Assembly: GCF_001559865.1 (NCBI RefSeq)
Contig: NZ_LOHE01000080.1
Location: forward strand, 62,001 to 126,000
DNA length: 64,000 bases
From: Abyssisolibacter fermentans
Lineage (GTDB): Bacteria; Bacillota; Clostridia; Tissierellales; MCWD3
Direction of reading: 5' to 3'
Positions 46,678-57,018 of this stretch are shown here, piece after piece. A program made the translations under genes and the position numbers. How positions within the stretch are numbered: position 1 is the first letter of the stretch; each line of letters starts with the position of its first letter. The notes under the pieces were generated by a model. That model had not been told where the DNA came from and ran no database searches. It was given only the letters and a program-made list of their open reading frames with translations.

Positions 46678-47490
46678 ATGAAAAAGTATAATACAAATAA
46701 ATACAGTGTTATAATTGTTATATTATTACTAATAGCTTTAACTCATTCGATTTTTGGAAGTGTATCAGCTAAGAGTTTTTTGAATTTACAAGCTTTAGAG
46801 ATAATCGTTGCAGGTGTATTACTTACAATAATAATAAGTTTTTCTTTTGATACATTGTTATTTACTGTAAAAATGTTAAAAGCCAGTTTTCAGGATAATA
46901 TAGATTATGAAGGAGCTATTTATACAATATATAATTATGCGATTAAAGTGAAAAAAAATGGAGTTCTAAAGATCCAACACCAAATTAAGCATGAAGAAGC
47001 ATTTATTAAAAAATCAATGATTCTTGTATGTGATTATGTAAAACCTGTTGATATGGAAGATATTTTAAGTAAAGAAATAGAAGCAGCTGAGAATGATTTA
47101 TATAGAGCATATAATGTATTGAAATTAGTAGCACAAGTAGCACCAGCATTTGGATTGATAGGTACTTTGATTGGAATGATAGGTCTATTATCGCATTTAA
47201 ATGATGCCAGCCTTTTAGCATATAATATGTCCTCTGCATTGGTTAGTACTTTGTATGGTGCATTACTCGCTAATTTTGTTGCAGTTCCATTAATGGGAAG
47301 GCTAAAGGAGTTAATATATAAGAGAATATTATATTATAAAATTATAGCAGCAGGATGTATATTGATAGCTAAAAATGACTCTACTAGGAATGTTTTTGAT
47401 AAAATGAATGCTATGCTTCCAGATGATAAAAAGCTACAATATCCAAAACAAAGGTTACAAGAAAGGAAAACAGCTTATGAACCTAAATAA
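46678..47490 (+). CDS. MotA-like stator/proton channel protein
   Basis: 270 residues from ATG 46678; a GTG at 46669 lies inside the ribosome binding site TAGGAGTG. Four membrane helices, two near the N-terminus and a pair at about 145-205. The helix 3-4 region APAFGLIGTLIGMIGLL then ALVSTLYGALLANFVAVP is the MotA/TolQ/ExbB signature, including the conserved proline. The cytoplasmic loop carries charged residues expected to contact FliG. Overlaps the MotB-like gene by 14 bases. No other flagellar gene is in the window. Confidence 0.87.
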   Translation: MKKYNTNKYSVIIVILLLIALTHSIFGSVSAKSFLNLQALEIIVAGVLLTIIISFSFDTLLFTVKMLKASFQDNIDYEGAIYTIYNYAIKVKKNGVLKIQHQIKHEEAFIKKSMILVCDYVKPVDMEDILSKEIEAAENDLYRAYNVLKLVAQVAPAFGLIGTLIGMIGLLSHLNDASLLAYNMSSALVSTLYGALLANFVAVPLMGRLKELIYKRILYYKIIAAGCILIAKNDSTRNVFDKMNAMLPDDKKLQYPKQRLQERKTAYEPK

Positions 47491-48193
47491 CAATAAACGA
47501 GAAGATGTAGAGAATTATTGGATGGTTACATATAGTGATATGATTACAATAGTGTTATGTTTCTTCATAGTATTATTCACAATATCTACGAATGAAACGA
47601 GTTTATTAAATCAAATAAAGGTAGCTCTTGATAGTAAAGTGAACTTGCTTGAAGATGAAAATAGTAGATTATCAAGGAATAATGAACAATTGACTAAAGA
47701 AAAAGAGAGCTTACTAGAAAAATTATTCCAAACTACTAATATTGAAGATGAAATTGATAACTCAAATGAGGATTTTATTAAATATTTGAGAGAGAATGGT
47801 TTGTTAAATGATGTAGATATTATAAATGAAGATATAGGTGTAAAAATTAGATTTAAAAATAGTATCTTGTTTGATAGCGGACATGCCGAAATATCCTCTG
47901 ATGGCAATCTGATTTTGGACAAAATTGGTGATAAAATAATGAATATCGATAATATGGTTAGAATTGAAGGATTTACTGACAATGTTAAAACTAATACTAA
48001 TAGATATGCATCTAATTGGGAACTTTCAGTAGATAGAGCAATAAATGTGGTTAAGTATTTTGTAAATGAAAAGAATATTAGAGAAGATAGAATGTCTGTG
48101 ATTGGATGGGGAGAGCAAAATCCAATAGCTACAAATGATACACCAAAAGGTAGAGCACAAAATAGAAGAATAGAAATTACTATATTAAAATAA
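47477..48193 (+). CDS. MotB-like OmpA-domain stator protein
   Basis: 238 residues from ATG 47477, which lies within the MotA-like gene; GAAAGGA is upstream. One membrane helix follows the MotB signature YWMVTYSDMITIVLCFF, with Asp21 as the proton-binding residue. A coiled region (residues about 55-85) leads to the C-terminal OmpA/peptidoglycan-binding domain (FDSGHAEIS, RIEGFTDNVKTNTN, GRAQNRRIEI). With the preceding protein it should form a proton- or sodium-driven torque unit, most likely of the flagellar motor. Confidence 0.88.
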   Translation: MNLNNNKREDVENYWMVTYSDMITIVLCFFIVLFTISTNETSLLNQIKVALDSKVNLLEDENSRLSRNNEQLTKEKESLLEKLFQTTNIEDEIDNSNEDFIKYLRENGLLNDVDIINEDIGVKIRFKNSILFDSGHAEISSDGNLILDKIGDKIMNIDNMVRIEGFTDNVKTNTNRYASNWELSVDRAINVVKYFVNEKNIREDRMSVIGWGEQNPIATNDTPKGRAQNRRIEITILK

Positions 48194-48356
48194 TTTATTA
48201 AAAACAGAATTTTACACAATTTTGTGTAATACATTATTAATTGTATAATTTATTATGACTGATTTTTGCAGTTATTATCCTAAATATTAATTCATGTAAA
48301 TTTTATTATTATATTTGGTTAGAATATTAATAAAGCGACATAAAGGAGATGGTACT

Positions 48357-48596
48357 ATGCAATTAGTATGTCCATTATGTAATAGTATTCAGGATATAAC
48401 TGTTAAATGTGAGTGTGGATCAGAAATGATTAATAAAGGCCCGTTAGTTGATTATTTAGATGATTATAGTCCGTATTTATCGAATGATATTACTCAATTA
48501 GTTGATGGTGCCTCACATAATGAATGTATGCATCTTTTTTATTGCAATAATTGTTCTAAAGATAAAAGAGTTGCTGTTAAGAAGATTTTATTATAA
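48357..48596 (+). CDS. Zinc-ribbon-like small protein, 79 residues
   Basis: ATG 48357 with AAAGGAGATG upstream; a frame opening at 48315 would bypass it. Cysteine pairs CPLC, CECG and a late YCNNC could bind one zinc ion. The rest is acidic (LVDYLDDYSPYLSND). No recognised family or partner. It may be a small nucleic-acid- or protein-binding factor. Confidence 0.7.
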   Translation: MQLVCPLCNSIQDITVKCECGSEMINKGPLVDYLDDYSPYLSNDITQLVDGASHNECMHLFYCNNCSKDKRVAVKKILL

Positions 48597-48727
48597 TTAT
48601 TTTTATGATAAGGAAACTAAGATTTTGATTCAATGGTTACACGCTTGTATAAAATCATTTATTATTGTATTATATTATATGGAAACATAGGATAATTAAT
48701 GATGTTTATAGAAAAGGGGAAAAACAA

Positions 48728-49621
48728 ATGAAAAAAGTTATGTTTATATATAATCCTACATCAGGTAGACAGATAATACAAAGAAGAATTGACAATATAT
48801 GTATACAATTATTAAATAAAGGATACTTAGTTTCAAAATATGCTACAACTAAGAAAGATGATGCTATGAATAGAACTATTCAATGTTGCAAAGAAGATTG
48901 GGATATTTTATTAGTTTCTGGAGGAGATGGAACTGTTAATGAAGTTGCAGCTGGGATAGTTGAAGGAGGAAGAAAAATACCTGTTGGTATATTAGCATCA
49001 GGTACTGTAAATGATTTTGCAAAATTCATGAATTTACCTAGACAGGTAGATGAATTTTGTGAAATGATTTTTAGTGAGAAAACTATAGATGTTGATTTAG
49101 GTAAATGTAATGATTTGATTTATGTAAATGTTTCAGCTGGTGGATTGTTGACCAATGTTGCGCATCAAGCATCTAGCGAATTAAAGACAATTCTTGGAAG
49201 AATGGCTTATTATATTGAAGGTATAAAAGAAATACCTAAGCAAAGATTTATACCAATTAGACTAAAATTTACTTCAAAAGAATATTCAGAAGAAGAAGAT
49301 GTATTGTTGTTCTTAGTATCAAATAGTGCATCTATAGGTGGGTTTAAGAAATTTGCTCCAAGTGCTGAAGTACAAGATGGTTATCTTGACTGTGTTATAA
49401 TTAAGAAATCAGAAATACAAGATATTATCTCTATTTGTCTTAAAGTATTAAGAGGTGAACATGTGAATCATCCAAATGTTGCATATTTTAAAACTAAGGA
49501 ATTATCTATATCTAACATGTCTGAAAAGGAAATAGATATAGATATAGATGGTGAATATGCTGGAAAACTTCCTGTAAATTTTAAAGTCATACCAAAAGCA
49601 TTTAAAATATTTGTGTTATAG
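48728..49621 (+). CDS. YegS/DagK-type lipid kinase
   Basis: 297 residues from ATG 48728, with AAAAGGGG upstream. Diacylglycerol kinase catalytic fold: FIYNPTSGR at the N-terminus, the nucleotide-binding GGDGTVNEVAAGIV, GTVNDFAKFM and the later acidic metal site GYLDCVII. Phosphorylates diacylglycerol or a related lipid, recycling it into phospholipid synthesis. The long upstream-open frame from 48665 lacks a ribosome binding site. Confidence 0.9.
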   Translation: MKKVMFIYNPTSGRQIIQRRIDNICIQLLNKGYLVSKYATTKKDDAMNRTIQCCKEDWDILLVSGGDGTVNEVAAGIVEGGRKIPVGILASGTVNDFAKFMNLPRQVDEFCEMIFSEKTIDVDLGKCNDLIYVNVSAGGLLTNVAHQASSELKTILGRMAYYIEGIKEIPKQRFIPIRLKFTSKEYSEEEDVLLFLVSNSASIGGFKKFAPSAEVQDGYLDCVIIKKSEIQDIISICLKVLRGEHVNHPNVAYFKTKELSISNMSEKEIDIDIDGEYAGKLPVNFKVIPKAFKIFVL

Positions 49622-49626
49622 ACATC

Positions 49627-49653
49627 AAAAAAAACAGCTGTAAGCTGTTTTTT
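49627..49653. terminator. Bidirectional terminator
   Basis: AAAAAACAGCT / AGCTGTTTTTT with loop GTA, T runs on both strands, between the lipid kinase and the convergent bactofilin gene. Confidence 0.85.
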
Positions 49654-49688
49654 GTTCTATAGAATATTTTTTTGCTTAAAAAGTTAAA

Positions 49689-50114
49689 TTATGAATTTTT
49701 AGCGTCTTTATTGGCAGTTTTTTTACTTTTTTCATTATTAACGATCTCTGATTTATCATTTTTCATAGTACAGGAACCTTCAAATACAGCGTTTTCGTCG
49801 ACAATAAAGCTTTTTACAACAATATCACCAAGTAGTTTACCCGAATTTGTAATTCTTAGTTGTTCTTTACTAACAGTATTGCCAGTTATAGTTCCAGATA
49901 GTTCAATATTAAAACATTCAACATTTCCATTGACTTTTCCAGATTCTCCAATTATAACATTTCCTTGAACGAATAAATCTCCATCAAGAGTACCATCAAT
50001 TCTTATTGTTCCATTAGTAGTTATTTTCCCTTCTATTTTTGAATTTTTCCCAATTATAGTATCTATCTGGTCTGAATTATTATAATTATTATCATATTCC
50101 TTTTTTCCAAACAT
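49689..50114 (-). CDS. Bactofilin (polymer-forming cytoskeletal protein)
   Basis: 141 residues. The central part is the bactofilin beta-helix with short repeats around IDTIIGKNSKIEGKITTNG, IRIDGTLDGDLFV and GKVNGNVECFNIELSG, flanked by polar tails. Bactofilins self-assemble into filaments and localise wall enzymes. The M23 peptidase gene ends 2 bases upstream, the common bactofilin/M23 pair, so the two probably act together in wall shaping. Confidence 0.93.
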   Translation of the reverse strand: MFGKKEYDNNYNNSDQIDTIIGKNSKIEGKITTNGTIRIDGTLDGDLFVQGNVIIGESGKVNGNVECFNIELSGTITGNTVSKEQLRITNSGKLLGDIVVKSFIVDENAVFEGSCTMKNDKSEIVNNEKSKKTANKDAKNS

Positions 50115-50116
50115 TT

Positions 50117-51058
50117 TTATCTCTCCTTTTTATTCAATACATCATATGGGTTTATTGGTTTTCCATACTTTCTTATTTCAAAATGAACGTGATTACCAGT
50201 GCTTCTACCGGTACTGCCCATATATGCTATAACTTGACCTTTTTCAACTTTTTCTCCAACCTTAACGCATAATTTACTATTATGACCATAAATTGATTCA
50301 TAGCCATATCCGTGACTAATTATAACAACTTTACCATAGCTACCATTATAGCCTGCATAAGTGACTACACCGTTACCTGCAGCCTTTATTTCTGTTTTGT
50401 AATTGTTTGCTATATCAAGTCCATGATGAAACTCAGTACCTCTACCAAATGGATTTTTTCTATATCCAAAACCAGAAGTTATTCTTCCTGTACATGGAGC
50501 AACATTAGGTTCTGCAGATAAATATTTCAATCTTTTTTCCACATCACTTATTAGACATGTCAAATCATCTTGACTTTGATCTAGTAGTCTTGATATTTCC
50601 ATCATTTGATTGTCAAAAGTATCTATTGGAGGCTCAAAGTGAGTTGACATTGTACGAGATAGTAATGGTTCTTTTTTTTCTTCTCTATTATTTTCAAGAC
50701 CAACCATATTTTTAACTGTATCTTGTAGAGTCTGAATTTGAACGAGTTTATCTTCGAATTCTAAAGTTTTTTTCTTTAGAGTTTTTATTTGATTCTCTTG
50801 AGCTACCTTTATATTACTAAGTTCATTTATCAAATTGACTTTAGCTTGATAATCATCTTTCATTGTATGATAAGAAGTATATAAATTAACAATATAAATT
50901 GATGACAAAGCTAAAATTGTAATAATTGATATAGAAACCACTTTTGGAATCCAAGCAGAAATTTTTACTTGTTTTATTGGTTTTGATGGGGGGACAAGTA
51001 GTAATGAAAATTGTTTGCGTTTTTTGGATTTAATATGTATAAAATTTTTTTTCAACAT
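50117..51058 (-). CDS. M23-family metallopeptidase (LytM type)
   Basis: 313 residues, first gene of a two-gene operon with bactofilin. A short basic N-terminus precedes one membrane helix (residues about 37-57, VSISIITILALSSIYIVNLY), a coiled coil (70-125) and the C-terminal peptidase domain. Zinc ligands are seen in HHGLDIAN and HVHFEIR, with the core motif RITSGFGYRKNPFGRG. Outside the cell it cleaves cross-links of peptidoglycan. Ribosome binding site GAGGGGAG. Confidence 0.93.
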   Translation of the reverse strand: MLKKNFIHIKSKKRKQFSLLLVPPSKPIKQVKISAWIPKVVSISIITILALSSIYIVNLYTSYHTMKDDYQAKVNLINELSNIKVAQENQIKTLKKKTLEFEDKLVQIQTLQDTVKNMVGLENNREEKKEPLLSRTMSTHFEPPIDTFDNQMMEISRLLDQSQDDLTCLISDVEKRLKYLSAEPNVAPCTGRITSGFGYRKNPFGRGTEFHHGLDIANNYKTEIKAAGNGVVTYAGYNGSYGKVVIISHGYGYESIYGHNSKLCVKVGEKVEKGQVIAYMGSTGRSTGNHVHFEIRKYGKPINPYDVLNKKER

Positions 51059-51176
51059 AACTCCCCTCTTTTATTAAAAATTTGATAAAATTATAAATAA
51101 TTAAATATACATTAAATATATTCTATATAAAAAATAAAAAACCTTCTTACGGATATAATATCTTTTTGAATTTTAC

Positions 51177-51256
51177 ATTGATTGATCATATAAATTTAAA
51201 TAATTAGTTAAAATGTTAATTGGAGAACCTAAATTTTAATTTAGTATAAATTTATA
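51177..51256. repeat. Relic of a family A element
   Basis: TTGATTGATCATATAAATT, then GGAGAACCTAAATTTTAATT and TAGTATAAATTT match parts of the 4715 element. The right half is absent. The rest of 51059-51567 is AT-rich; TATAAT near 51474 may belong to the promoter of the large regulator gene. Confidence 0.4.
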
Positions 51257-51567
51257 AAAAACAAAAATTTTGCAGAAATACAATATAAGTGTTAAAATAT
51301 TAAGTAATATTATGTATTATTATAAGTATTTATAATAATATTTATCAGTTTTTAAGGCTTACAATTTTATCTGTGGGAGAAGGGATGTTTAGCTAGATAG
51401 ACTAACTTGTAAAATAAATAGTAATATTTGTAATATTACAGCAAAAGCTATATTTAATTTACAAGATATATGATATAATTTAATGATAGTAGTTTTTATT
51501 GAGAGTTTCATAATAAATGAACTAGTACTTTGAGAATATTAATTAAATACCATGAGGAAGTGTTCAT

Positions 51568-54500
51568 ATGGAAATGATAAACAAACAATTTAAAATAAAC
51601 TCTATTCATAAACAGGAGCAAAATGGGATTGTTTATCAAGCAATTGATTTACTAAATAATAACAATAATGTATTATTAAAAGTTTTTTCTAATAATATTA
51701 AGAATGATGTTATTATAGATTTTCTTATTAATAATTTTACAATGATTAGTAGTATTCAACATCCTTATATAGTACCAAACCTTTCATTTGATTTAATAAA
51801 TAATGTTGATAATAAGCATGTTTATAGCAAGCAATATTTTTACACGATGGGATTTGTTGACGCTATAACACTTAAAAGTTTTAAAGGAAACTTTGCTATA
51901 GATGAAGTTATTGATATAATGATTAAAATTTGTGAGATAATAGATTACCTACGTTTTAGGGGCAAGGTATATGTTGCTATAGAAATAGATAATCTTTTAA
52001 TAAATAAGAATGAAAAAAATTTAGAGATATATCTTAAAGACTATATTTCTGCTAATGAATCAAATCTAAATCAAAAAATAAACAGTAATTATAAGAGTAA
52101 TGATAAAACTAAAGATAATAAAGACATATTATATGATTATATATGGAAATTGGCAGTTATAGGCAATCATTTGTTAGAAAAAGTTCTAGATAAAGATAGT
52201 AATAAGTATACGCAAATAAGAGAAATTGTAAAAAAATTGTATTCGCAAAAAGTTAAAAATTCATATAGAAATATTAGTGAAATCATATCGGATTTAAAAG
52301 TTAATAAACTAAATTATAAACGTATTAATAAAGAATATAAAGAGGTTTTGAATTTTAAAACGCCAATTGTTGGTAGAGATGAATATATCAATTTTATTTT
52401 AGATATCAATAAAGAATACAATATGGGCTTATATAATAAAAAACTTGTAGCTGTTAATGGTGTATCTGGAGTAGGTAAAACAAGGTTATTAAAAGAAATA
52501 AGCTATAGGTTAAAAATGGAAGGCAGCTGCGTTTATACATGCAAAATATCTGAAAATAAACAAAAGCTAAAACCTATTATAGACATATTGAGAAAAATGA
52601 TAAATGATTGTCAAAATAGATATGACCCAAATAGTAATTATCATTTGATTATTAAGTATGGGTCTGAATTAGTTAAAATAATACCTGAATTAAGTTATAT
52701 TGATGGCATCACGCCGTCAGCGTTGTTAAATAAACGTAGAGAGGAATTAAGACTTTATAACAGAATATCAAATTTTATTATTGATTTTGTAAAAGACAAA
52801 CCATCATATATTATTTTAGATGATGTATGTTATTGTGATGAAGATACAATAAAATTCATAAGTTACATGGTGAAGAATGTAAAAAATTACCCGCTATTAT
52901 TTATATTTTCTTATAACGAAGAGCTTAATTCAAAGTGTCTTGAGAAAATAAGACAAATGAAACGATTGAGCAAAAATGATGAGGTTTATGAGATAAAACC
53001 TATGCGATTCAATATCAATGAAACAGCTGAGTTTATACAAAATATTTTAGGTATGAATTATACACCAATAAAATTTGCAACAAGAATAATGAATGAAACC
53101 AAAGGAAATCCTGCATATATTGAAGAAGTTATGAAAAATTTTTATAATTCTAAGGAATTATTTATAAATGATAATGGCTACTGGGAGCATAAATGGAAAG
53201 ATTACTCAGAGGTTAAGATACCTAACAATATTGAACAAGTCATAAATCAACAATTAAAAATGATAGAAAAAAGGCAATATGAATTATTAAAATGTGCATG
53301 TATTTTTAAAACTCCTGTTTCTAGAAATATACTAAGTTCATTGTCAGGAATAGATGATGTTAATCTAGACAAAGCAATAGATTTTTTAGTCAGTATAAAA
53401 ATACTTGAAAAGATGGTTGGAGATACAGGCTTTACTTATAATTTTAACAATATACACACAAAGAGATATCTTTACCTTAAAATAGAGCCTGTAGAAAGAA
53501 AGTATTTACATAAAAAAGCTAGCATAATTCTTAAAAATATATACGAAATTGATAAAAATTTTAATTATGATGAAATAATATATCATTGTATTATGTCTGA
53601 TGAAAAAGACAAAGCTATAGATTATGTAATAAGATTTGCAAAAAACATGCAAGAGATGATGATTATATCTCAGGCAATAGAACTGTGGAATTATGCAAAA
53701 GAGTTATTGGAAGATAGTAAAAGCCATGAAAAATTAGAAGTGTATTACAATCTAGTAAAATTACATGGACTTCAAGGCTATAATGATAGATGTATTTCAT
53801 TAGTACAAAAAGGATTGGATATAGCTTTAGAAATAAATTACAGTTATTATATAGTTAATTATAAAAATCTAAAAGCTGATATATATAATACAAAGAACAA
53901 ATTTAATGATGCTGAAAGTTTAGTCTTAGAAGCTAAGACCTTAGCAGAGGATATTGGCTATATAGATGGCTATTTGGAATCGATAAAAATATTGAACAGA
54001 ATTTATTTATCAATTGGTAAACTAGATGAAATTCTTAAATTAGGAACTCAATATGTTGAGATATCTGAGAAATATGGAAGAATAAATTATTCCGGTCATT
54101 TATATAATCAAATTGGTGTAGTATATGTTTTGCTTGGTAATATTAATAGAGGTTTGCTATTCATAAATAAAGGAGTTAAATATTTTGAAGAATGTAACAA
54201 TATTGAAGATGTTATAGGGTATCTCTTAGTTTTGAATAATTTAGGTGTAATACATGAAGAATACATTGATGATACAAAAAAAGCTATGGAATATTTTAAA
54301 CAGGGATTGGTTTTAAGCAAGGAATACAATTTGGTTGATAGCATATTGCATTTTTACAATAACATAGGTGAAATGTTAATAAGGAAAGATAGTTATATAG
54401 AAGCTTTAAAATATATTGAAAAAGTTTTAGAGGTATGTAATGAATATAATGAAAAAAGTTTTTTATTTATTGCTAATGTAAACTTAGCTTCAATATATTT

Positions 54501-56904
54501 AAAAATTGGAGAATATGAAAAATGTTTTGAAAACATTCAAATTATTGAAAATACATTAAATAAAGGTGAAATTAAATGGCAAGATATGAATAGATACAAC
54601 TTCTTTTTACTAGAGTTCTATTTTATATTTAGTTGTTGGGATAAAGCATTGTTAGTGTGCGATAAACTTAAAAATAGTAATTTAAAAAATAATTCTGATG
54701 AATATTTGATAGTTGAAAGTATGCAAGATTTGTTAATGTGTTATAAAAAAAATGAAGTTGATTTCAATCGATTAGATAATATAATTAAAAAATCTAAAAA
54801 AATGAAGTCATTTAGGAACAAGAGACAATCATTATTAATGATTATTAAATTATCTTTAATATTCAAGGAAAAAAATTATGCAATAAAAATTCTTAAAGAG
54901 GATGATAATGCATCCAATATATATAGTAATGATTATCTAGATATCAAAAATAGGTTTTATCACATATTATTAGTTACTAAGGACAAAAATCAATTACTTG
55001 AATTAAAAACAGCTGTTAAAAGTAAAAAAATTTATGATTTAGAAGCTGTAATTGATTTCAATATCGGTAATATTTACTACAAACAGAAACAATATCATAA
55101 GGCTATTAATAGTTTTATTAGCTCATTATATATATTCAATAAAACCGTTTATAAAATACCAGATAAAAAATTAAGAGAGAAATTTGTATACAATAATATA
55201 ATAAAAAATGCAAGGGAGAAATTAAATAATTGTTTATTTTCAATATATGGTGAAGATAATAATATTAATTATACAAATTTTATAAATAAAGATTTAAAGG
55301 ATATCTTAAAAGATAATAAATTATTTGAAGCGTTGATGAAACAATACTTTTTAATTGATATAAAAGATATTAACTCAATTCAAATGTTAATTGATAGTTT
55401 TTCAATGAACTATGAAGAAAATCTGAACTTAATACTCATGTATGCTATGAGAGTAACTTTAGTTGAAAAAGGTTTTATAGCTATAAAAAAGGAAGCAAAT
55501 TATCAATTATTAGCTAAACATAATGTAAATGATTTAGAAGATGATAAATATATTTACAATATAATAGATTATGTTAATAAAAGCAGAGAAGAAATAATAA
55601 TAAATACTATGAATGGTGACTTTGATAATCAAATAATTTGTAATAAAATTAATGAAGACGTAACAGGGCTTATATGTTTACCAATAATAGAAAAAAGAAA
55701 TCATAATAAGAAGTATACTAACATAGAAAGAAGAAAGTTTAATTATCATGGTGAAAATAAAATTGTTGCGTATTTGTATTTAGAAACTGACAAGTTAATA
55801 AACAGAGTAAATAAAGATATTATACCTGTATTAAACACTCTTGTATCTTTGGCATTTATAAATATAGATAACTATAATCTTAAAGTAAAATCCTCTACTG
55901 ATAAATTGATGGGAATAAAAAATAGAGAGTTTTTAGAGCATAGTTTTGATGATATATTAAAAAATGTAAAAAAAGAAGATACTTTGTTTTCTATAATAAT
56001 AGCAGATATTGATAAATTCAAAAACGTAAATGATAAATATGGACATCAAAAAGGAGATAAAATATTAAAAGAAATTGGCTCTATTTTATTGAATAGTGTT
56101 AGAAATAATGATATAGTTGGTAGATATGGTGGTGAAGAATTTTTAATTATTTTGCATAATGTTGATGAAAAAACTGCTGAAAAAATAGCTGAAAAAATAA
56201 GGCTGAATGTAGATAATAAAAATTTATTAGGAAAAGATAATTCATTAACTATTAGTTTAGGTATTTCAACATATCCAAAGCATGGTACACAGAAAGAAGA
56301 ATTAATAGCTAAAGCAGATCAAGCTTTGTATAATGCTAAAGAAACAGGTAGAAATAAAACAGTTATTTGGAGTAATACTATAGGTGAAACTGCTCGATTA
56401 GACAAGTTAGCTGGTATTATTTCAGGTAATATGGTAAAAGATCAAAGGAATGTTTTAGTTATTGTTGAGATAATTAATTTATTAAAAAAAAGTATGCCTA
56501 AAAAAGATAAGATATCTTTAGCATTAGGTAGATTGATTGAAATTGTGGAAGCATATCAAGGAGTACTTATTACAATAGAAAATGAAAATATAGTTGAAAA
56601 AGTATATTCAAGACAAAGATTTACTGATGGGTGGATACAAAACCCAAGTATTAATTACAAAATAATACAAAATGTTATTGAAAGTCATAAAGGTGATTTT
56701 TTAATTGATTGGGAAAATATAAAAGAGAAAGATTTATTTACAGGTAACCCAAATTGGTTTTCTTTAATTGTAGTTCCACTAATATTTGAAGGAAAATTAA
56801 AAGGTATATTACAGTTATCAGTGTATTTAAATGAAAAAGAATTTGATTATGAAACTTATAATTTTGTTAATATAATTGGAGAAATATTGTCTGGAATATT
56901 GTAA
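51568..56904 (+). CDS. 1778-residue pseudokinase-ATPase-TPR-GAF-GGDEF signalling protein
   Basis: Domains in order. Residues 1-260: protein-kinase-like fold with the ATP lysine (LLKVF, Lys38) but the HRD catalytic loop reads YVAIEIDNLLI, so the catalytic aspartate is lost; probably a pseudokinase. 265-520: STAND/AAA-type ATPase with entry motif IVGRDEY, Walker A GVSGVGKT (298-305) and Walker B YIILDD (415-419). About 600-1200: helical TPR repeats. 1290-1450: GAF-like domain. 1460-1600: GGDEF domain with GGEEF at 1521-1525 and an RNND I-site five residues before it, so an active, feedback-inhibited diguanylate cyclase is expected. 1600-1778: second GAF-like domain. The N-terminal layout is like PknK/MalT-type sensors. 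No membrane helix. Ligand unknown. Confidence 0.85.
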   Translation: MEMINKQFKINSIHKQEQNGIVYQAIDLLNNNNNVLLKVFSNNIKNDVIIDFLINNFTMISSIQHPYIVPNLSFDLINNVDNKHVYSKQYFYTMGFVDAITLKSFKGNFAIDEVIDIMIKICEIIDYLRFRGKVYVAIEIDNLLINKNEKNLEIYLKDYISANESNLNQKINSNYKSNDKTKDNKDILYDYIWKLAVIGNHLLEKVLDKDSNKYTQIREIVKKLYSQKVKNSYRNISEIISDLKVNKLNYKRINKEYKEVLNFKTPIVGRDEYINFILDINKEYNMGLYNKKLVAVNGVSGVGKTRLLKEISYRLKMEGSCVYTCKISENKQKLKPIIDILRKMINDCQNRYDPNSNYHLIIKYGSELVKIIPELSYIDGITPSALLNKRREELRLYNRISNFIIDFVKDKPSYIILDDVCYCDEDTIKFISYMVKNVKNYPLLFIFSYNEELNSKCLEKIRQMKRLSKNDEVYEIKPMRFNINETAEFIQNILGMNYTPIKFATRIMNETKGNPAYIEEVMKNFYNSKELFINDNGYWEHKWKDYSEVKIPNNIEQVINQQLKMIEKRQYELLKCACIFKTPVSRNILSSLSGIDDVNLDKAIDFLVSIKILEKMVGDTGFTYNFNNIHTKRYLYLKIEPVERKYLHKKASIILKNIYEIDKNFNYDEIIYHCIMSDEKDKAIDYVIRFAKNMQEMMIISQAIELWNYAKELLEDSKSHEKLEVYYNLVKLHGLQGYNDRCISLVQKGLDIALEINYSYYIVNYKNLKADIYNTKNKFNDAESLVLEAKTLAEDIGYIDGYLESIKILNRIYLSIGKLDEILKLGTQYVEISEKYGRINYSGHLYNQIGVVYVLLGNINRGLLFINKGVKYFEECNNIEDVIGYLLVLNNLGVIHEEYIDDTKKAMEYFKQGLVLSKEYNLVDSILHFYNNIGEMLIRKDSYIEALKYIEKVLEVCNEYNEKSFLFIANVNLASIYLKIGEYEKCFENIQIIENTLNKGEIKWQDMNRYNFFLLEFYFIFSCWDKALLVCDKLKNSNLKNNSDEYLIVESMQDLLMCYKKNEVDFNRLDNIIKKSKKMKSFRNKRQSLLMIIKLSLIFKEKNYAIKILKEDDNASNIYSNDYLDIKNRFYHILLVTKDKNQLLELKTAVKSKKIYDLEAVIDFNIGNIYYKQKQYHKAINSFISSLYIFNKTVYKIPDKKLREKFVYNNIIKNAREKLNNCLFSIYGEDNNINYTNFINKDLKDILKDNKLFEALMKQYFLIDIKDINSIQMLIDSFSMNYEENLNLILMYAMRVTLVEKGFIAIKKEANYQLLAKHNVNDLEDDKYIYNIIDYVNKSREEIIINTMNGDFDNQIICNKINEDVTGLICLPIIEKRNHNKKYTNIERRKFNYHGENKIVAYLYLETDKLINRVNKDIIPVLNTLVSLAFINIDNYNLKVKSSTDKLMGIKNREFLEHSFDDILKNVKKEDTLFSIIIADIDKFKNVNDKYGHQKGDKILKEIGSILLNSVRNNDIVGRYGGEEFLIILHNVDEKTAEKIAEKIRLNVDNKNLLGKDNSLTISLGISTYPKHGTQKEELIAKADQALYNAKETGRNKTVIWSNTIGETARLDKLAGIISGNMVKDQRNVLVIVEIINLLKKSMPKKDKISLALGRLIEIVEAYQGVLITIENENIVEKVYSRQRFTDGWIQNPSINYKIIQNVIESHKGDFLIDWENIKEKDLFTGNPNWFSLIVVPLIFEGKLKGILQLSVYLNEKEFDYETYNFVNIIGEILSGIL

Positions 56905-56912
56905 ATCTTCAT

Positions 56913-56927
56913 AATGTTGCGTAAACA
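56913..56927. promoter_or_regulatory. Possible operator before the LacI-family gene
   Basis: ATGTTGCGTAAACAT has inverted ends ATGTT / AACAT around a TTGCGTAA core, 92 bases before the LacI gene. It could be an autoregulatory site, but it is not similar to the operator at 3130-3154. Confidence 0.3.
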
Positions 56928-57018
56928 TCATAATTTAAAAACAATGTAAATATTTAAATAAACAAGGAAGTGTTAGTGATTCATAATAGGATTAACAGAA
57001 AAAATCGGAGGTGGTATT

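Noticed and set aside
47611-48234. A 207-codon antisense frame over the motB-like gene, and similar antisense frames elsewhere
   Set aside because: No ribosome binding site, no recognisable protein; opposite strand clearly codes for a known family.
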